64,000 bases of DNA from Dissulfurispira thermophila (lineage in GTDB: Bacteria; Nitrospirota; Thermodesulfovibrionia; Thermodesulfovibrionales; Dissulfurispiraceae). Position 1 is the stretch's first letter; every line of letters begins with the position of its first letter. The notes under the pieces were generated by a model. It saw nothing but the letters and a program-made list of their open reading frames with translations. It was not told the DNA's origin and did not search any database. Below, piece after piece: positions 17,708-27,388 of this stretch. Both the position numbers and the translations under genes were made by a program. The stretch spans positions 1,550,001-1,614,000 of the forward strand of contig NZ_AP022873.1 of NCBI RefSeq assembly GCF_014701235.1, given 5' to 3'.

Positions 17708-19804
17708 TTATATCCCCAAAACTATCTCTCTTTCCTCCATGTCAACCCTATCTATCCTTACCTTTAATTCCTTACCTATTGTAAATCTCTTTTTCTTATG
17801 AATACCATAAAGGCTCAGACTCTTTTCATCATATTGATAAAAATCATCAGTCATATATGATACATGAAGAAAACCCTCAACATAATAATCCTTTAGCCTT
17901 ATCTTCAATCCATATGGTGTAACAGATATAACCCTTCCGTCAAATTCTTCTCCCACCTTATCTTTCATAAACCATACTCTCATAGCACTCAAGACAGCCC
18001 TTTCCACTTCATCAGCCTGTCTTTCCATCCTTGATGAATGAAATGCTATGTCAGGCAAAATGGATTCGAGTTCTTTGATTCTCTTGTCACTGAGATGTTT
18101 TTTAGTTAAGACCTCCCTTAATATCCTATGTACCACAAGATCAGGGTATCTTCTTATTGGTGAGGTAAAGTGTGTATAAGATTCAGAAGCAAGTCCAAAA
18201 TGTCCTACATTCACTGGAGAATATTTAGCTTGTTTCAGGCTCCTCAGTATCATATGATTTATTATATCTTCCTCTGGAGTCCCATGAATCTGTTTAATCA
18301 AACTCGAAAAGTCTTTTGGTACTACAGCCTTTGTCTTTTTTAGAATTTTAAGAGAGCTTATAATCTTTGTTATATCTTCAAGCTTCATTGGATCTGGTTC
18401 TTCGTGTATCCTGTAGATGCTCGGAACATTAAGTGCCTCGAGATAGCTTGCAACAGCCTCGTTTGCAGCAATCATAAACTCTTCTATTATCATATGAGCA
18501 AAATTTCTTTCAGCCTTTACAATATCCTCTAAATTTCCCTGAACATCAAGAAGCACTTCAGGTTCAGGAAGATCAAAATCAAGACTACCCCTTTTTAATC
18601 TGCGAGACTTTAGGATATTGCACAAGTCTCCCATTATCTCAAGCGCCTGAAGCAGATAATCATATCTCTGTCTTTCTTGCATATCTTCATCTACAAGAAT
18701 CTTCTTTACAGATGTATATGTCATCCTCTCATTGCTGTTTATAATGCTGGGATAGAATCTTACATCAGTCCGCTCTCCATGCATGTCAAAATCCATCTCC
18801 ACAGTAAATGCAAGTCTGTCCACCTCGGGCTTTAGACTACAAAGATCTTCAGAAAGTTCTTTAGGAAGCATGGGGATAACTCTGTCAGGAAAATAAACAC
18901 TTGTGCCTCTTTTTCTTGCTTCTCTATCTATTAATGAATCCCATCCCACAAAAAAACCAACATCTGCAATATGCACCCACAGTCTGTAACCACTGTCTAT
19001 TTTTTTTATTGATATAGCATCGTCAAAATCCTTTGCCCTTTCTCCATCAATAGTTATTGTAAGGAGATTTCTTATGTCTTTTCTTTTATGCTCACTGTTT
19101 TTAAGCCCTTTTACATAAAGACTTTTTGCCTCTTCAATAACATTGTGTGGAAATCTCCTTGGCAAATTAAATTCATCTATTATGCCCTCTACTTCATCTA
19201 CAGGGCTTTGCGGTTTTTCTAATATCTTTATTATCTTGCCAGATGGCGGTCTTTTGTCTGATGGATAGATTACTATTTCTGCAATCACAATATCGCCATC
19301 TTTTGCCTTTCCTTTTTCATTAGGGGCAATATAAAGATCAAATGGCACAGACTTGTTTTTAGGTCTGACATAAAATCCTGTCCTGACCACCTCAAATGTG
19401 CCAACCAGTCTTGTATGCGCCCTCTGGAGTATTCGGATTATAGCGCCTTCTCTTCGACGTCTGTTCTCAATCCTCGCAATAACCCTATCATTGTCCATTG
19501 CACCAATGGCTGCCCTTGCAGGAATAAATATATCCCTTTCACCCACTTTCTCAGGTATCACAAATCCATATCCATCTCTATGTGCCTCAAAATAACCTGT
19601 AACAAGATTCATTTCTTCGGCAGGCCCATAAAGACCTTTCCTTGTCCTGACAATATCTCCGTCATTGACCATTTCTCTGAGAAGCCTTTTGAGTCTGCGC
19701 CTTTCAGGAGGGGTAAGATTTAACTTAAAAACAATCTCTCGAAAGCTGACAGGTTGAGTAGCCCTTTCTTTAAAAAAGGTTATCAGCAAATCCTTTGTAA
19801 TCAT
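17708..19804 (-). CDS. rnr: Ribonuclease R
   Basis: The 698-residue 3'-5' exoribonuclease has an N-terminal winged-helix segment (LKRLLREMVNDGDIVRTRKGLYG), cold-shock-like OB domains, a catalytic RNB domain with ERAKDFDDAISI and the conserved aspartates, then SPIRRYPDLVVHRIL, and a C-terminal S1 domain ending VDMEEREIVLGI. It degrades structured RNA. Its ATG overlaps the stop of the upstream multihaem cytochrome gene by four bases, so translation is coupled, an odd pairing of RNA decay with electron transport. The basic tail seen in enterobacterial RNase R is absent. Confidence 0.92.
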   Translation of the reverse strand: MITKDLLITFFKERATQPVSFREIVFKLNLTPPERRRLKRLLREMVNDGDIVRTRKGLYGPAEEMNLVTGYFEAHRDGYGFVIPEKVGERDIFIPARAAIGAMDNDRVIARIENRRRREGAIIRILQRAHTRLVGTFEVVRTGFYVRPKNKSVPFDLYIAPNEKGKAKDGDIVIAEIVIYPSDKRPPSGKIIKILEKPQSPVDEVEGIIDEFNLPRRFPHNVIEEAKSLYVKGLKNSEHKRKDIRNLLTITIDGERAKDFDDAISIKKIDSGYRLWVHIADVGFFVGWDSLIDREARKRGTSVYFPDRVIPMLPKELSEDLCSLKPEVDRLAFTVEMDFDMHGERTDVRFYPSIINSNERMTYTSVKKILVDEDMQERQRYDYLLQALEIMGDLCNILKSRRLKRGSLDFDLPEPEVLLDVQGNLEDIVKAERNFAHMIIEEFMIAANEAVASYLEALNVPSIYRIHEEPDPMKLEDITKIISSLKILKKTKAVVPKDFSSLIKQIHGTPEEDIINHMILRSLKQAKYSPVNVGHFGLASESYTHFTSPIRRYPDLVVHRILREVLTKKHLSDKRIKELESILPDIAFHSSRMERQADEVERAVLSAMRVWFMKDKVGEEFDGRVISVTPYGLKIRLKDYYVEGFLHVSYMTDDFYQYDEKSLSLYGIHKKKRFTIGKELKVRIDRVDMEEREIVLGI

Positions 19805-21735
19805 AGCTCTTTTTTAAACTTCTCTATCCTTTCCAGTGCACCATCTTGATTGTGAAGGACAACTCCTTTGAGTTCTTTAAACTGCTTCTGTATTCTCTTA
19901 TCCTTATCCTTATCCTTAACATAATTATCGAGTATTTTAAGTTCATTATCAAGTTTATTTGCAATCAGTAGATACCTGTTATATTTCTCTTTCTTTGCTT
20001 TTATAGAAAAATCGCCTGACATCTGCCATTTGTCCTTAAAAAATATCCATGATGCAAAGTCTTCTAATCTATAGCCCTCAAGCAATTTAATAGGAGTTGT
20101 ATTTCTCATATCCATAATTCTCAATCCATGTTTATCCGCTATAATTCTATGCCCTCCTTTAAAAGGCTCTGCCCCCTGATTATCCATAAATTCCCATGTG
20201 GAGACAGCTATTTGCTGACTGTTTTGTATTGGCTTTTTATGGCAACTCTCACACTTCCTCGCCTTGCCATATGGATGGGATGCTTGTTGAATTTCGAGCC
20301 ATAACAAATGTTTATTGTTAGCATGTGCATTAAAAGTGCCGACAAGATAATATGCATCCCTTGTCTCACCATTAGGCCATCTAAACATAATCCTTTCAGA
20401 TGGTCTGACATCAGGCTTAATATTTCCAACACTATGCGGCCATATTTTTACAGGCATCCATTTGCCCTTTTGATCTTTCAGGAGTATTGGAGGTCCCTGA
20501 ATGCCGTAATAAAGTGAATATTTCTTAAACGGATTCTCCTTACTCGCAATCAATCCGGGTCCCCATACAGTAATCTGATACCCTCTCAACTCACTTATAT
20601 GGCATGTAGCGCAATCCATATTTTTATGAATACTCTTTGCATGAGCCTCTTCTATCTCTATATGACAATCCTGACAGCTTGCCTTTCTCTGCATATCACC
20701 CATACCCTTTTCGCCTGTGGTATGGCAGTCAACACAATGTATATTTTTCTTATAATGAACATCAGGATTCATTCCTGTTGGTATAGAGTAATCGCCTCCA
20801 ATATAGGTCTCTCCTCGTCTGCTCTGCATGGCACCCGGATGACATATGCTTGTCCCCCTTCCATATCCAGCACAGCTTATAGAAGTAGGTTTGTTTGTAA
20901 AATTGTGAACACCCTTTTTTCTGTCAGGCTCATAGTGGCAATCAAGACAGCCAGCATGACAGATATTGCAGAATTTCTGTTTAGCAGTTGCTTGTTCCTT
21001 TGAGAAAGGCAAATTGAGTTCTTTTCTTATATCTTCTGTATTTTTAAATTGAAATCCAGCACTCCTTAAAACTTCAGATGGCAATAAATCAGCAAATGAA
21101 GGACCGCAATTATGAGGACCGTAAGGTTCAAGCCATGTCCTCATTGTCCTCTGTCTGAAATTTGTTGCCATAATAGTTGTCTTAAACTGCTTGAGTTCCT
21201 CAAAATGGCAGCCTGATTTGCCGCATGTCTTTTTTGCAATATCGGGGTCAAAGTTGAATGTCTCTGGATTTCTATCATGCCATAGCACATTCCTCACATC
21301 AGGGTGTGGCAATAACTCCCCATTATATCTGACCTTTGGCAGCATATTTCGTATCATGTCATTCCCTGATGGTAAAAGTGGTTCGGGATAAACATCCTTT
21401 CTCTTCAATACATTGCCGTCGTCATCTATCAATAAAACAGCAAGCATTCCTTTATGAGCCTTATCAGGTTCCTTTGCCCTTCCATCACCCAGATGACATT
21501 CATGGCACTTTACATTTGGATGATTGGATTGCTTTTCAACCATCTCTTGTGTCATATAAAATTGTGGATAACCCAGTTTGGTCATCTTTTCCTTATCCGA
21601 GTGGCATCTTATGCACTCCACACTGGTATCCTTCCATGCCTTATAACTCAAAATGGTTATGACCAATAGAAATTGAACAACAAAAATAATGACTGTTTTT
21701 TTATTGATATAATCACTGATAGTTCCTATTTTCAT
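19801..21735 (-). CDS. Membrane-anchored multihaem c-type cytochrome with atypical haem sites
   Basis: The protein of about 644 residues has one N-terminal membrane anchor (IIFVVQFLLVITILSY) and a large periplasmic domain. Eight standard CxxCH motifs are visible: CIRCH, CHECH, CNICH, CLDCH, CVDCH, CQDCH, CATCH and CESCH. Two further sites have wider spacing, CGKSGCH (C-x4-C-H) and C-x9-C-H ending TSICH, which might bind haem c or metal. The C-terminal third is haem-free and lysine-rich; a DKDKDKR stretch there is encoded by CCTTAT repeats. It probably passes electrons from the quinone pool or a periplasmic donor. The ATG at 21735 is the likely start; a TTG nine codons upstream is possible. 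Confidence 0.82.
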   Translation of the reverse strand: MKIGTISDYINKKTVIIFVVQFLLVITILSYKAWKDTSVECIRCHSDKEKMTKLGYPQFYMTQEMVEKQSNHPNVKCHECHLGDGRAKEPDKAHKGMLAVLLIDDDGNVLKRKDVYPEPLLPSGNDMIRNMLPKVRYNGELLPHPDVRNVLWHDRNPETFNFDPDIAKKTCGKSGCHFEELKQFKTTIMATNFRQRTMRTWLEPYGPHNCGPSFADLLPSEVLRSAGFQFKNTEDIRKELNLPFSKEQATAKQKFCNICHAGCLDCHYEPDRKKGVHNFTNKPTSISCAGYGRGTSICHPGAMQSRRGETYIGGDYSIPTGMNPDVHYKKNIHCVDCHTTGEKGMGDMQRKASCQDCHIEIEEAHAKSIHKNMDCATCHISELRGYQITVWGPGLIASKENPFKKYSLYYGIQGPPILLKDQKGKWMPVKIWPHSVGNIKPDVRPSERIMFRWPNGETRDAYYLVGTFNAHANNKHLLWLEIQQASHPYGKARKCESCHKKPIQNSQQIAVSTWEFMDNQGAEPFKGGHRIIADKHGLRIMDMRNTTPIKLLEGYRLEDFASWIFFKDKWQMSGDFSIKAKKEKYNRYLLIANKLDNELKILDNYVKDKDKDKRIQKQFKELKGVVLHNQDGALERIEKFKKEL

Positions 21736-21799
21736 TTCCTTAATCCGCAATAGAAAATTCAAATACTATGACCATTTTTCACCTGATAGGTTTTAGACT

Positions 21800-22723
21800 T
21801 TAAAGATTAGAAGAATTAGATGGTTGAGATGGAGGGATTGTAGAAGGGAGGCTCAGTTTTATTACTTGTCCCTTTTCCCCGAGTCCTTCAAACTCCTTAC
21901 CATCAAATTTCAGCTTTACTCCAGCAGCATTTCCTATTAGAAGATTTATAGATTGATCAGCCCCATAATTCACTTTCTCTCCAGCATTCAAAAGCATCTC
22001 CTTTTTATCACTACCATCTATGACTATTTGTATCCATGTCTTATCTGTAGCAGTAATATCAAGATTATGCCTTTTCTTCTGAACAGGCATATCTTTATCA
22101 ATTGTTTTATCAGGCAAAGCTATAGAAGTATTTGGTGTTGCTGTTGGAGGAGGAGGGTTTGAAGGTGGAGATGCTTCATGGATATCATATTGTGCCCCGG
22201 GCAGCATCTTCTGACTTACATGGGAGGTATTTTTACCACCGGGAATTAATAGATATATCAAGAGAGCTGCTCCAATTGCAGAGCCAGCCATTACTATTGT
22301 CTTTGTAAACTTCTTGAAATCTAAATGCTTTTTCCTATCTGTTATTTCTACATGAGAATAATCCATTGGCTCTGATTCAGAAATAGGCACCTTACCAATG
22401 TCCTTTACCAACATATTATTATTAGAATTAGATATATTGGCAGGGGACTTTTCACACGATTGAATATCTACAGGATTCTTTTCTTTTGCAGCTTTTACTT
22501 CTTGGAGGTATGCATCATAAGGGGCAATTGCTGCATCAGGAGGGTATCCAAGAAACTTTGCATATATATTGATATACCCTCTCGTATATACCTCTGCAGG
22601 CAGTTTTGAGAAATCCTCATCTTCAATTGCCTTGAGATAACTTGCCTTTACGCGTGTTATCATGGCAATATCTTTAATATCCTTGCCCAGTCTTTCTCTC
22701 TGTTCTTTAAGTGATTTTGCCAT
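21800..22723 (-). CDS. rodZ: RodZ-like protein (HTH, membrane segment, DUF4115)
   Basis: The 307-residue protein has an N-terminal Xre-type helix-turn-helix (LKEQRERLGKDIKDIAMITRVKASYLKAIEDEDFSKLP, residues 4-41) with the family's EVYTRGYINIYAKFLGY, a single membrane helix (TIVMAGSAIGAALLIYLLIP, about residues 140-160), a Pro/Thr-rich periplasmic linker, and a C-terminal DUF4115 domain (TDKTWIQIVIDGSDKKEMLLNAGE). RodZ links MreB to the cell-shape machinery. No mre genes are nearby. It lies upstream of the multihaem cytochrome gene in the same direction and is divergent from the cupin gene. Confidence 0.82.
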   Translation of the reverse strand: MAKSLKEQRERLGKDIKDIAMITRVKASYLKAIEDEDFSKLPAEVYTRGYINIYAKFLGYPPDAAIAPYDAYLQEVKAAKEKNPVDIQSCEKSPANISNSNNNMLVKDIGKVPISESEPMDYSHVEITDRKKHLDFKKFTKTIVMAGSAIGAALLIYLLIPGGKNTSHVSQKMLPGAQYDIHEASPPSNPPPPTATPNTSIALPDKTIDKDMPVQKKRHNLDITATDKTWIQIVIDGSDKKEMLLNAGEKVNYGADQSINLLIGNAAGVKLKFDGKEFEGLGEKGQVIKLSLPSTIPPSQPSNSSNL

Positions 22724-22832
22724 ATATATGGTATAAATTTACCACAATTTTAAAATAAATACCAGACCACGACAAAATTGACCCTGATGTGCCAGCCTTG
22801 TTGCATAAAATCGCTCGATTCAGGTATATATT

Positions 22833-23354
22833 ATGGTAATGAAAAAGGTCATTTTGTCAAATATGGGCAAGCAGACTGAATATGCAGATTCATGTGACTG
22901 GAAAGCCCCAAAGATAGAGCATAAGAGAGAAAAGGCAAAAGCACAGAAATCAACAATATACAAACACAAGGGCAATTTTAAATGGAGCGGTGTTAAAACA
23001 GAGAAATATAAGCACAATAGTAGAGGATGGTCAGCCATTGTAAGAAATGTGCTAATCGGAGATCACGGAGAGACATGCAAATTTCACCTCAGATATTTTG
23101 AGATACAGCCCAATGGATACAGCAGCCTCGAAAGACATAACCATGAACATGTAGTTGTGTGCATAAGAGGCAAGGGCAAGGTCTTAATGGGGGAAAAATT
23201 TTATACTATCAAATATCTTGACACTATTTATATAGCACCAAATACTGTTCATCAACTATCAAATCCATATGATGAGCCTTTCGGATTTTTCTGCATTGTA
23301 AATGCAAAAAGAGACAAACCAAAAGAAGTGAGAAGTAAGAATAAGAAAAAGTAA
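22833..23354 (+). CDS. Cupin-domain protein
   Basis: The 173-residue protein has a basic N-terminal stretch of about 80 residues and a C-terminal single cupin domain. The metal-binding face is visible as SSLERHNHEHVVVCIRGKG and later APNTVHQLSNP, giving three histidines but no clear Glu ligand. Cupins of this type may be small metalloenzymes or ligand sensors, and the substrate cannot be inferred. The C-terminus (RSKNKKK) is encoded by an AG-rich repeat. The gene converges with secA, with only four bases between stops. Two ATGs (22833 and 22839) are possible starts. Confidence 0.75.
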   Translation: MVMKKVILSNMGKQTEYADSCDWKAPKIEHKREKAKAQKSTIYKHKGNFKWSGVKTEKYKHNSRGWSAIVRNVLIGDHGETCKFHLRYFEIQPNGYSSLERHNHEHVVVCIRGKGKVLMGEKFYTIKYLDTIYIAPNTVHQLSNPYDEPFGFFCIVNAKRDKPKEVRSKNKKK

Positions 23355-23358
23355 GAAG

Positions 23359-26016
23359 TTAGCTTGCTCCGCAGCATTTCTTATATTTCTTTCCACTTCC
23401 ACACGGACATGGTTCATTTCTCCCAACCTTTCTGTCTCTGTGTACAGGCTGCTGAGATGCACCGCCATCTCCTCGATTATAAACAAGTCTTTGTTGAGAT
23501 TTTATTTTTATTTCTGACTCATCTTCATGTCTTATCTGAACCTTGAAAAGTCTCATCAAGACTTCTGTATTTATCCTTCGGGACATGTCAGCAAAGAGTT
23601 CAAATGCCTCTTTTTTATATTCAACAAGGGGATCTCTCTGGGCATATCCCCTCAATCCTATGCCTTCTTTTATATGGTCTATGGCTAAAAGGTGGTCTTT
23701 CCACTGGGCATCTATAACCTGAAGAAGAATCATCTTTTCTATATAACGCATAAATTCATAGCCCGCCTCATGCTCTTTTTTCTCGTATATCTCCTTTGCC
23801 TTTGAGATAATAAGATTACCAATATCTTCAAGGCTTGATTCTTCAATCTGTAAATCCACAGAAAACAAGCCATAGACTGCATCTTTAAGTCCTTTCAAAT
23901 CCCATTCACCAGCATCAGGGCAGTACATAGCAAGGAGTTCATCCACCTCATTTTCTATCATCTCAAATATCTTTTCTTTAAGTGAGTCGCTCTCCAGCAC
24001 CTCCCGTCTGAATGAATATATTTCTTTCCTCTGTTTGTTCATCACATCATCGTATTCGAGGAGATGCTTTCTTATATCAAAGTTGTGTGCCTCTACCCTC
24101 TTCTGTGCATTTTCTATAGCCTTTGTAACCATTTTATTTTCAATTGGAATATTCTCATCCATCTTGAGCAGATTCATCAGGCCATTTATCCTATCAGAGC
24201 CAAATATCCTCATAAGGTCGTCTTCTAATGAGAGATAAAATCTCGAAGACCCTGGGTCTCCTTGTCTGCCTGACCTTCCGCGAAGCTGGTTGTCTATCCT
24301 CCTTGCTTCATGACGCTCTGTGCCAATTATATGAAGCCCTCCCGCCTCGATAACCTGATCCTTTTCTTTTTCACATATCTCCTTTGCCCTTTCAAATGCC
24401 ATTTTGAAATCTTCTTCTGTATAGTCTTTCTTGTCCTTTAATAACTCCCTTGCAAGTCCATCAGGATTACCGCCAAGAATAATATCCGTGCCCCTACCCG
24501 CCATATTAGTTGCAATGGTAACTGCTCCAAATCTTCCCGCCTGAGCCACAATCTCTGCCTCTTTTTCGTGATACTTGGCATTAAGGACAGAGTGCCTTAT
24601 CCCTCTTTTTTTCAGCAGATGACTTAATACCTCTGATTTTTCTATAGATGTAGTTCCAACTAAAACAGGCTGCCCTCTTCTGTTACATTCTTCTATATCA
24701 TTTATAACTGCATTGAACTTTGCTTTTTCGCTTTTGTATATAACATCTGGATAATCTTTTCTTATCATTGGTCTGTTTGTAGGTATGACAACAACATCGA
24801 GATTGTATATCTTTGCAAATTCCTCTGCCTCTGTATCGGCAGTGCCTGTCATGCCCGCAAGTTTGTTGTACATCCTGAAGAGATTCTGAAAGGTTATGGT
24901 TGCAAGTGTCTGGTTTTCACTCTCTATCTTTACTCCCTCTTTTGCCTCGATTGCCTGATGAAGTCCATCGCTCCATCTCCTTCCGGGCATAAGCCTTCCT
25001 GTAAACTCATCTACTATAATAACCTCTCCATCTTTAACAACATAGTCAACATCTTTCTTAAATAAATGGTGCGCCCTCAGAGCCTGAAGCACATGATGAA
25101 CAAGTTCTATATTAGAAGGGTCATATAGATTGCCGACCCCTAAAAGTCTTTCTACTTTTGAGCTTCCTGACTCTGTAAGAACGACATTTTTAAGTTTTTC
25201 ATCTATCTTGAAATCCACCTCTGTCTTGAGGTTTGGTATTATCTTATTCACTTTGTAATACTTATCCGTTGATTCTTCAGATGGGCCTGATATTATAAGC
25301 GGTGTCCTTGCTTCGTCTATAAGAATGCTGTCAACCTCATCAACAATTGCGTAGTTCAATTCTCTCTGGGCAAAATCAGATGGGTCATATTTCATATTAT
25401 CCCTTAAATAATCAAAGCCAAACTCATTATTTGTGCCATAGGTTATATCAGCAAGATATGCCTCTCTCCTCGTGCATGGTCTGAGATGATTAAACCGCTT
25501 ATCTTGCGATGTATATGTAGGGTCAAAGAGAAATGAGTTGTCGTGCTGTATAACACCCACAGAAAGTCCTAAAAAGTTATAGATAACCCCCATCCACTGG
25601 GCATCTCTTTTGGCAAGATAGTCATTTACAGTAACTACATGAACTCCTCTTCCATCAAGGGCATTGAGATATACAGGGAGTGTTGCAACAAGGGTCTTAC
25701 CCTCGCCTGTCTTCATCTCTGCAATCTTTCCCTCATGCAGCACTATTCCACCAATGAGCTGCACATCAAAGTGCCTCATATTCAAAAGGCGTCTCGATGC
25801 CTCTCTTACAACAGCAAATGCCTCTCTTAAAAGGTTATCAAGGGTCTCGCCTGATTCGATTCTCTTTCTGAATTCATCTGTTTTTGCCTGCAGTTGCTCA
25901 TTGCTTAAAGATGCAGTTGATGGTTCAAGATTGTTTATCTCATCAACAAACTCAAACAGTCTCTTCAGTTCCCGTTCATTTTTTGTACCAAATATCTTTT
26001 GCAAAATACCTACCAT
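23359..26016 (-). CDS. secA: Protein translocase ATPase SecA
   Basis: The 885-residue motor drives preproteins through SecYEG. Visible features include the Walker [17 protein letters not shown], the [20 protein letters not shown] Walker B region, the crosslinking domain, [10 protein letters not shown], the HELICc motif [12 protein letters not shown], and a C-terminal zinc SEC-C motif ([19 protein letters not shown]) that binds SecB or ribosomes. The ATG at 26016 ([10 protein letters not shown]) is the family start and has GGAGATGA upstream; a longer in-frame reading of 28 residues is not family-like. The gene is divergent from pilT. Confidence 0.95.
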   Translation of the reverse strand: MVGILQKIFGTKNERELKRLFEFVDEINNLEPSTASLSNEQLQAKTDEFRKRIESGETLDNLLREAFAVVREASRRLLNMRHFDVQLIGGIVLHEGKIAEMKTGEGKTLVATLPVYLNALDGRGVHVVTVNDYLAKRDAQWMGVIYNFLGLSVGVIQHDNSFLFDPTYTSQDKRFNHLRPCTRREAYLADITYGTNNEFGFDYLRDNMKYDPSDFAQRELNYAIVDEVDSILIDEARTPLIISGPSEESTDKYYKVNKIIPNLKTEVDFKIDEKLKNVVLTESGSSKVERLLGVGNLYDPSNIELVHHVLQALRAHHLFKKDVDYVVKDGEVIIVDEFTGRLMPGRRWSDGLHQAIEAKEGVKIESENQTLATITFQNLFRMYNKLAGMTGTADTEAEEFAKIYNLDVVVIPTNRPMIRKDYPDVIYKSEKAKFNAVINDIEECNRRGQPVLVGTTSIEKSEVLSHLLKKRGIRHSVLNAKYHEKEAEIVAQAGRFGAVTIATNMAGRGTDIILGGNPDGLARELLKDKKDYTEEDFKMAFERAKEICEKEKDQVIEAGGLHIIGTERHEARRIDNQLRGRSGRQGDPGSSRFYLSLEDDLMRIFGSDRINGLMNLLKMDENIPIENKMVTKAIENAQKRVEAHNFDIRKHLLEYDDVMNKQRKEIYSFRREVLESDSLKEKIFEMIENEVDELLAMYCPDAGEWDLKGLKDAVYGLFSVDLQIEESSLEDIGNLIISKAKEIYEKKEHEAGYEFMRYIEKMILLQVIDAQWKDHLLAIDHIKEGIGLRGYAQRDPLVEYKKEAFELFADMSRRINTEVLMRLFKVQIRHEDESEIKIKSQQRLVYNRGDGGASQQPVHRDRKVGRNEPCPCGSGKKYKKCCGAS

Positions 26017-26093
26017 AATTTCATCTCCATTTTCTATACTAAACAACAAGAGATAATTTGTGCAACTTGACCATATCATAAACCCAGTGGCAC

Positions 26094-26122
26094 TTGACAA
26101 AATACATAGTGTTTGATATGTT
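26094..26122 (+). promoter_or_regulatory. Predicted sigma-70 promoter of the pilT genes
   Basis: TTGACA at 26094-26099 and TATGTT at 26117-26122 are separated by 17 bases, and a ribosome-binding site GAGGGGAG follows just before the pilT ATG at 26158. The fit to the vegetative consensus is good but has not been tested. Confidence 0.55.
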
Positions 26123-26157
26123 TTGAATTATTATAAAAGAAAAAGAGGGGAGTTAAT

Positions 26158-27231
26158 ATGGCAAAGATAGACGCTTTTTTCAAACTAATGCTCGAACAGG
26201 GCGCCTCTGACTTACACATGGTCTCAGGACAGCAGCCCGTCTTACGCATCAGGGGAGATATGGAGAGGGTTCAATATAATGTCCTTGATAATGACGAGTT
26301 AAGGGGCATGCTTTATGAAATCACACCTGAAGACAAGATTAAAATCTTCGAAGAGACAGGGGATGTTGATTTCGGCTATGAAATCCCGGGCATGGCAAGA
26401 TTCCGCGCCAACTTGTTCCTCCAAAAATATGGTATAGGTGCTGTATTCAGGCTTATTCCAAGTGAAATCATGACTATAGAGCAGCTTGGGCTTCCACCAA
26501 TATGTAAAAAGTTTGCTATGCTCAGTAAAGGTTTGGTGCTCGTTACAGGACCTACAGGAAGCGGTAAATCAACTACACTGGCTGCAATTATAGATTATGC
26601 AAATAAAAATCGTAAAGACCATATCATTACTGTAGAAGACCCGATAGAATTTGTCCATAAAAGTCAGGGTTGCATAGTTAATCACAGAGAAATAGGCACA
26701 CACACAAAATCATTTGCTGCTGCATTGAGAGGTGCATTGAGGGAAGACCCTGATATCATACTTGTAGGAGAAATGAGAGACCTCGAAACAATACAACTTG
26801 CACTAGAGGCAGCAGCTACAGGACATCTCGTATTCGGCACGCTCCACACTACCAATGCACCAAAAACAGTGGATAGGATAATAGATGTCTTTCCATCTCA
26901 TCAACAAGCACAGATAAGAACAACCTTATCAGAAAGTCTCAAGGGTGTAATTGCCCAGAATCTATTTAAGAGAGTGGACAAAAAAGGAAGATGTGCAGCA
27001 TTAGAAATTCTTGTATGCACATATGCAGTAGGTGCACTAATAAGAGAGTCAAAGACACACCAGATACCTTCAGCCATGCAGACAGGCAAGAAGTATGGAA
27101 TGCAAACACTGGATGATGCAATAATGGAACTTCTATTGAAGAAGTGGATAAGTCCTGAAGATGCATATGATAAAGCTATAGATAAACAAAAATTTGTTCA
27201 GTTTCTAAAAGAGCCTCCACCAGAGTTTTAG
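26158..27231 (+). CDS. pilT: Type IV pilus retraction ATPase PilT
   Basis: The 357-residue hexameric ATPase powers pilus retraction for twitching motility. It has the N-terminal PAS-like domain (LMLEQGASDLHMVSGQQPVLRIRGDM), Walker A GPTGSGKSTTLAAI, the Asp box, Walker B DPDIILVGEMRDLET, and the His box GHLVFGTLHTTNA, then the C-terminal AIRNLIRE-like segment GALIRESKTHQIPSAMQTGKKYGM. A good promoter lies upstream. A second pilT-like gene follows after a repeat-filled gap of 157 bases. Confidence 0.93.
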   Translation: MAKIDAFFKLMLEQGASDLHMVSGQQPVLRIRGDMERVQYNVLDNDELRGMLYEITPEDKIKIFEETGDVDFGYEIPGMARFRANLFLQKYGIGAVFRLIPSEIMTIEQLGLPPICKKFAMLSKGLVLVTGPTGSGKSTTLAAIIDYANKNRKDHIITVEDPIEFVHKSQGCIVNHREIGTHTKSFAAALRGALREDPDIILVGEMRDLETIQLALEAAATGHLVFGTLHTTNAPKTVDRIIDVFPSHQQAQIRTTLSESLKGVIAQNLFKRVDKKGRCAALEILVCTYAVGALIRESKTHQIPSAMQTGKKYGMQTLDDAIMELLLKKWISPEDAYDKAIDKQKFVQFLKEPPPEF

Positions 27232-27240
27232 AGATATGCT

Positions 27241-27358
27241 AATGTCATTCGTAAGGCGAAGCCGAAGCAATCTGACACGAGGTGCCATTCCGAACGAAGT
27301 GAGGAATCTCATTAGGGTTTGCTTCGCTTCGCTCGCAACTTCGGCTCGGAATGATAGA
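27241..27358. repeat. Dispersed REP-like intergenic repeat
   Basis: The gap between the two pilT-like genes is filled by a GA/CG-rich repeat of the type CATTCGTAAGGCGAAGC and TGAGGAATCTCATTAGGG, closing with CAACTTCGGCTCGGAATGA. Short arms such as CATTCCGA and TCGGAATGA are inverted. The same word family (GAGATTCxTCGCT and GGAATGAC) recurs inside the 42-kb MITE and, in frame, inside the lytic transglycosylase gene near 34588. No gene is seen here. Confidence 0.7.
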
Positions 27359-27388
27359 TAAGAGGCATTTAAATATAGGGAGGGAATT

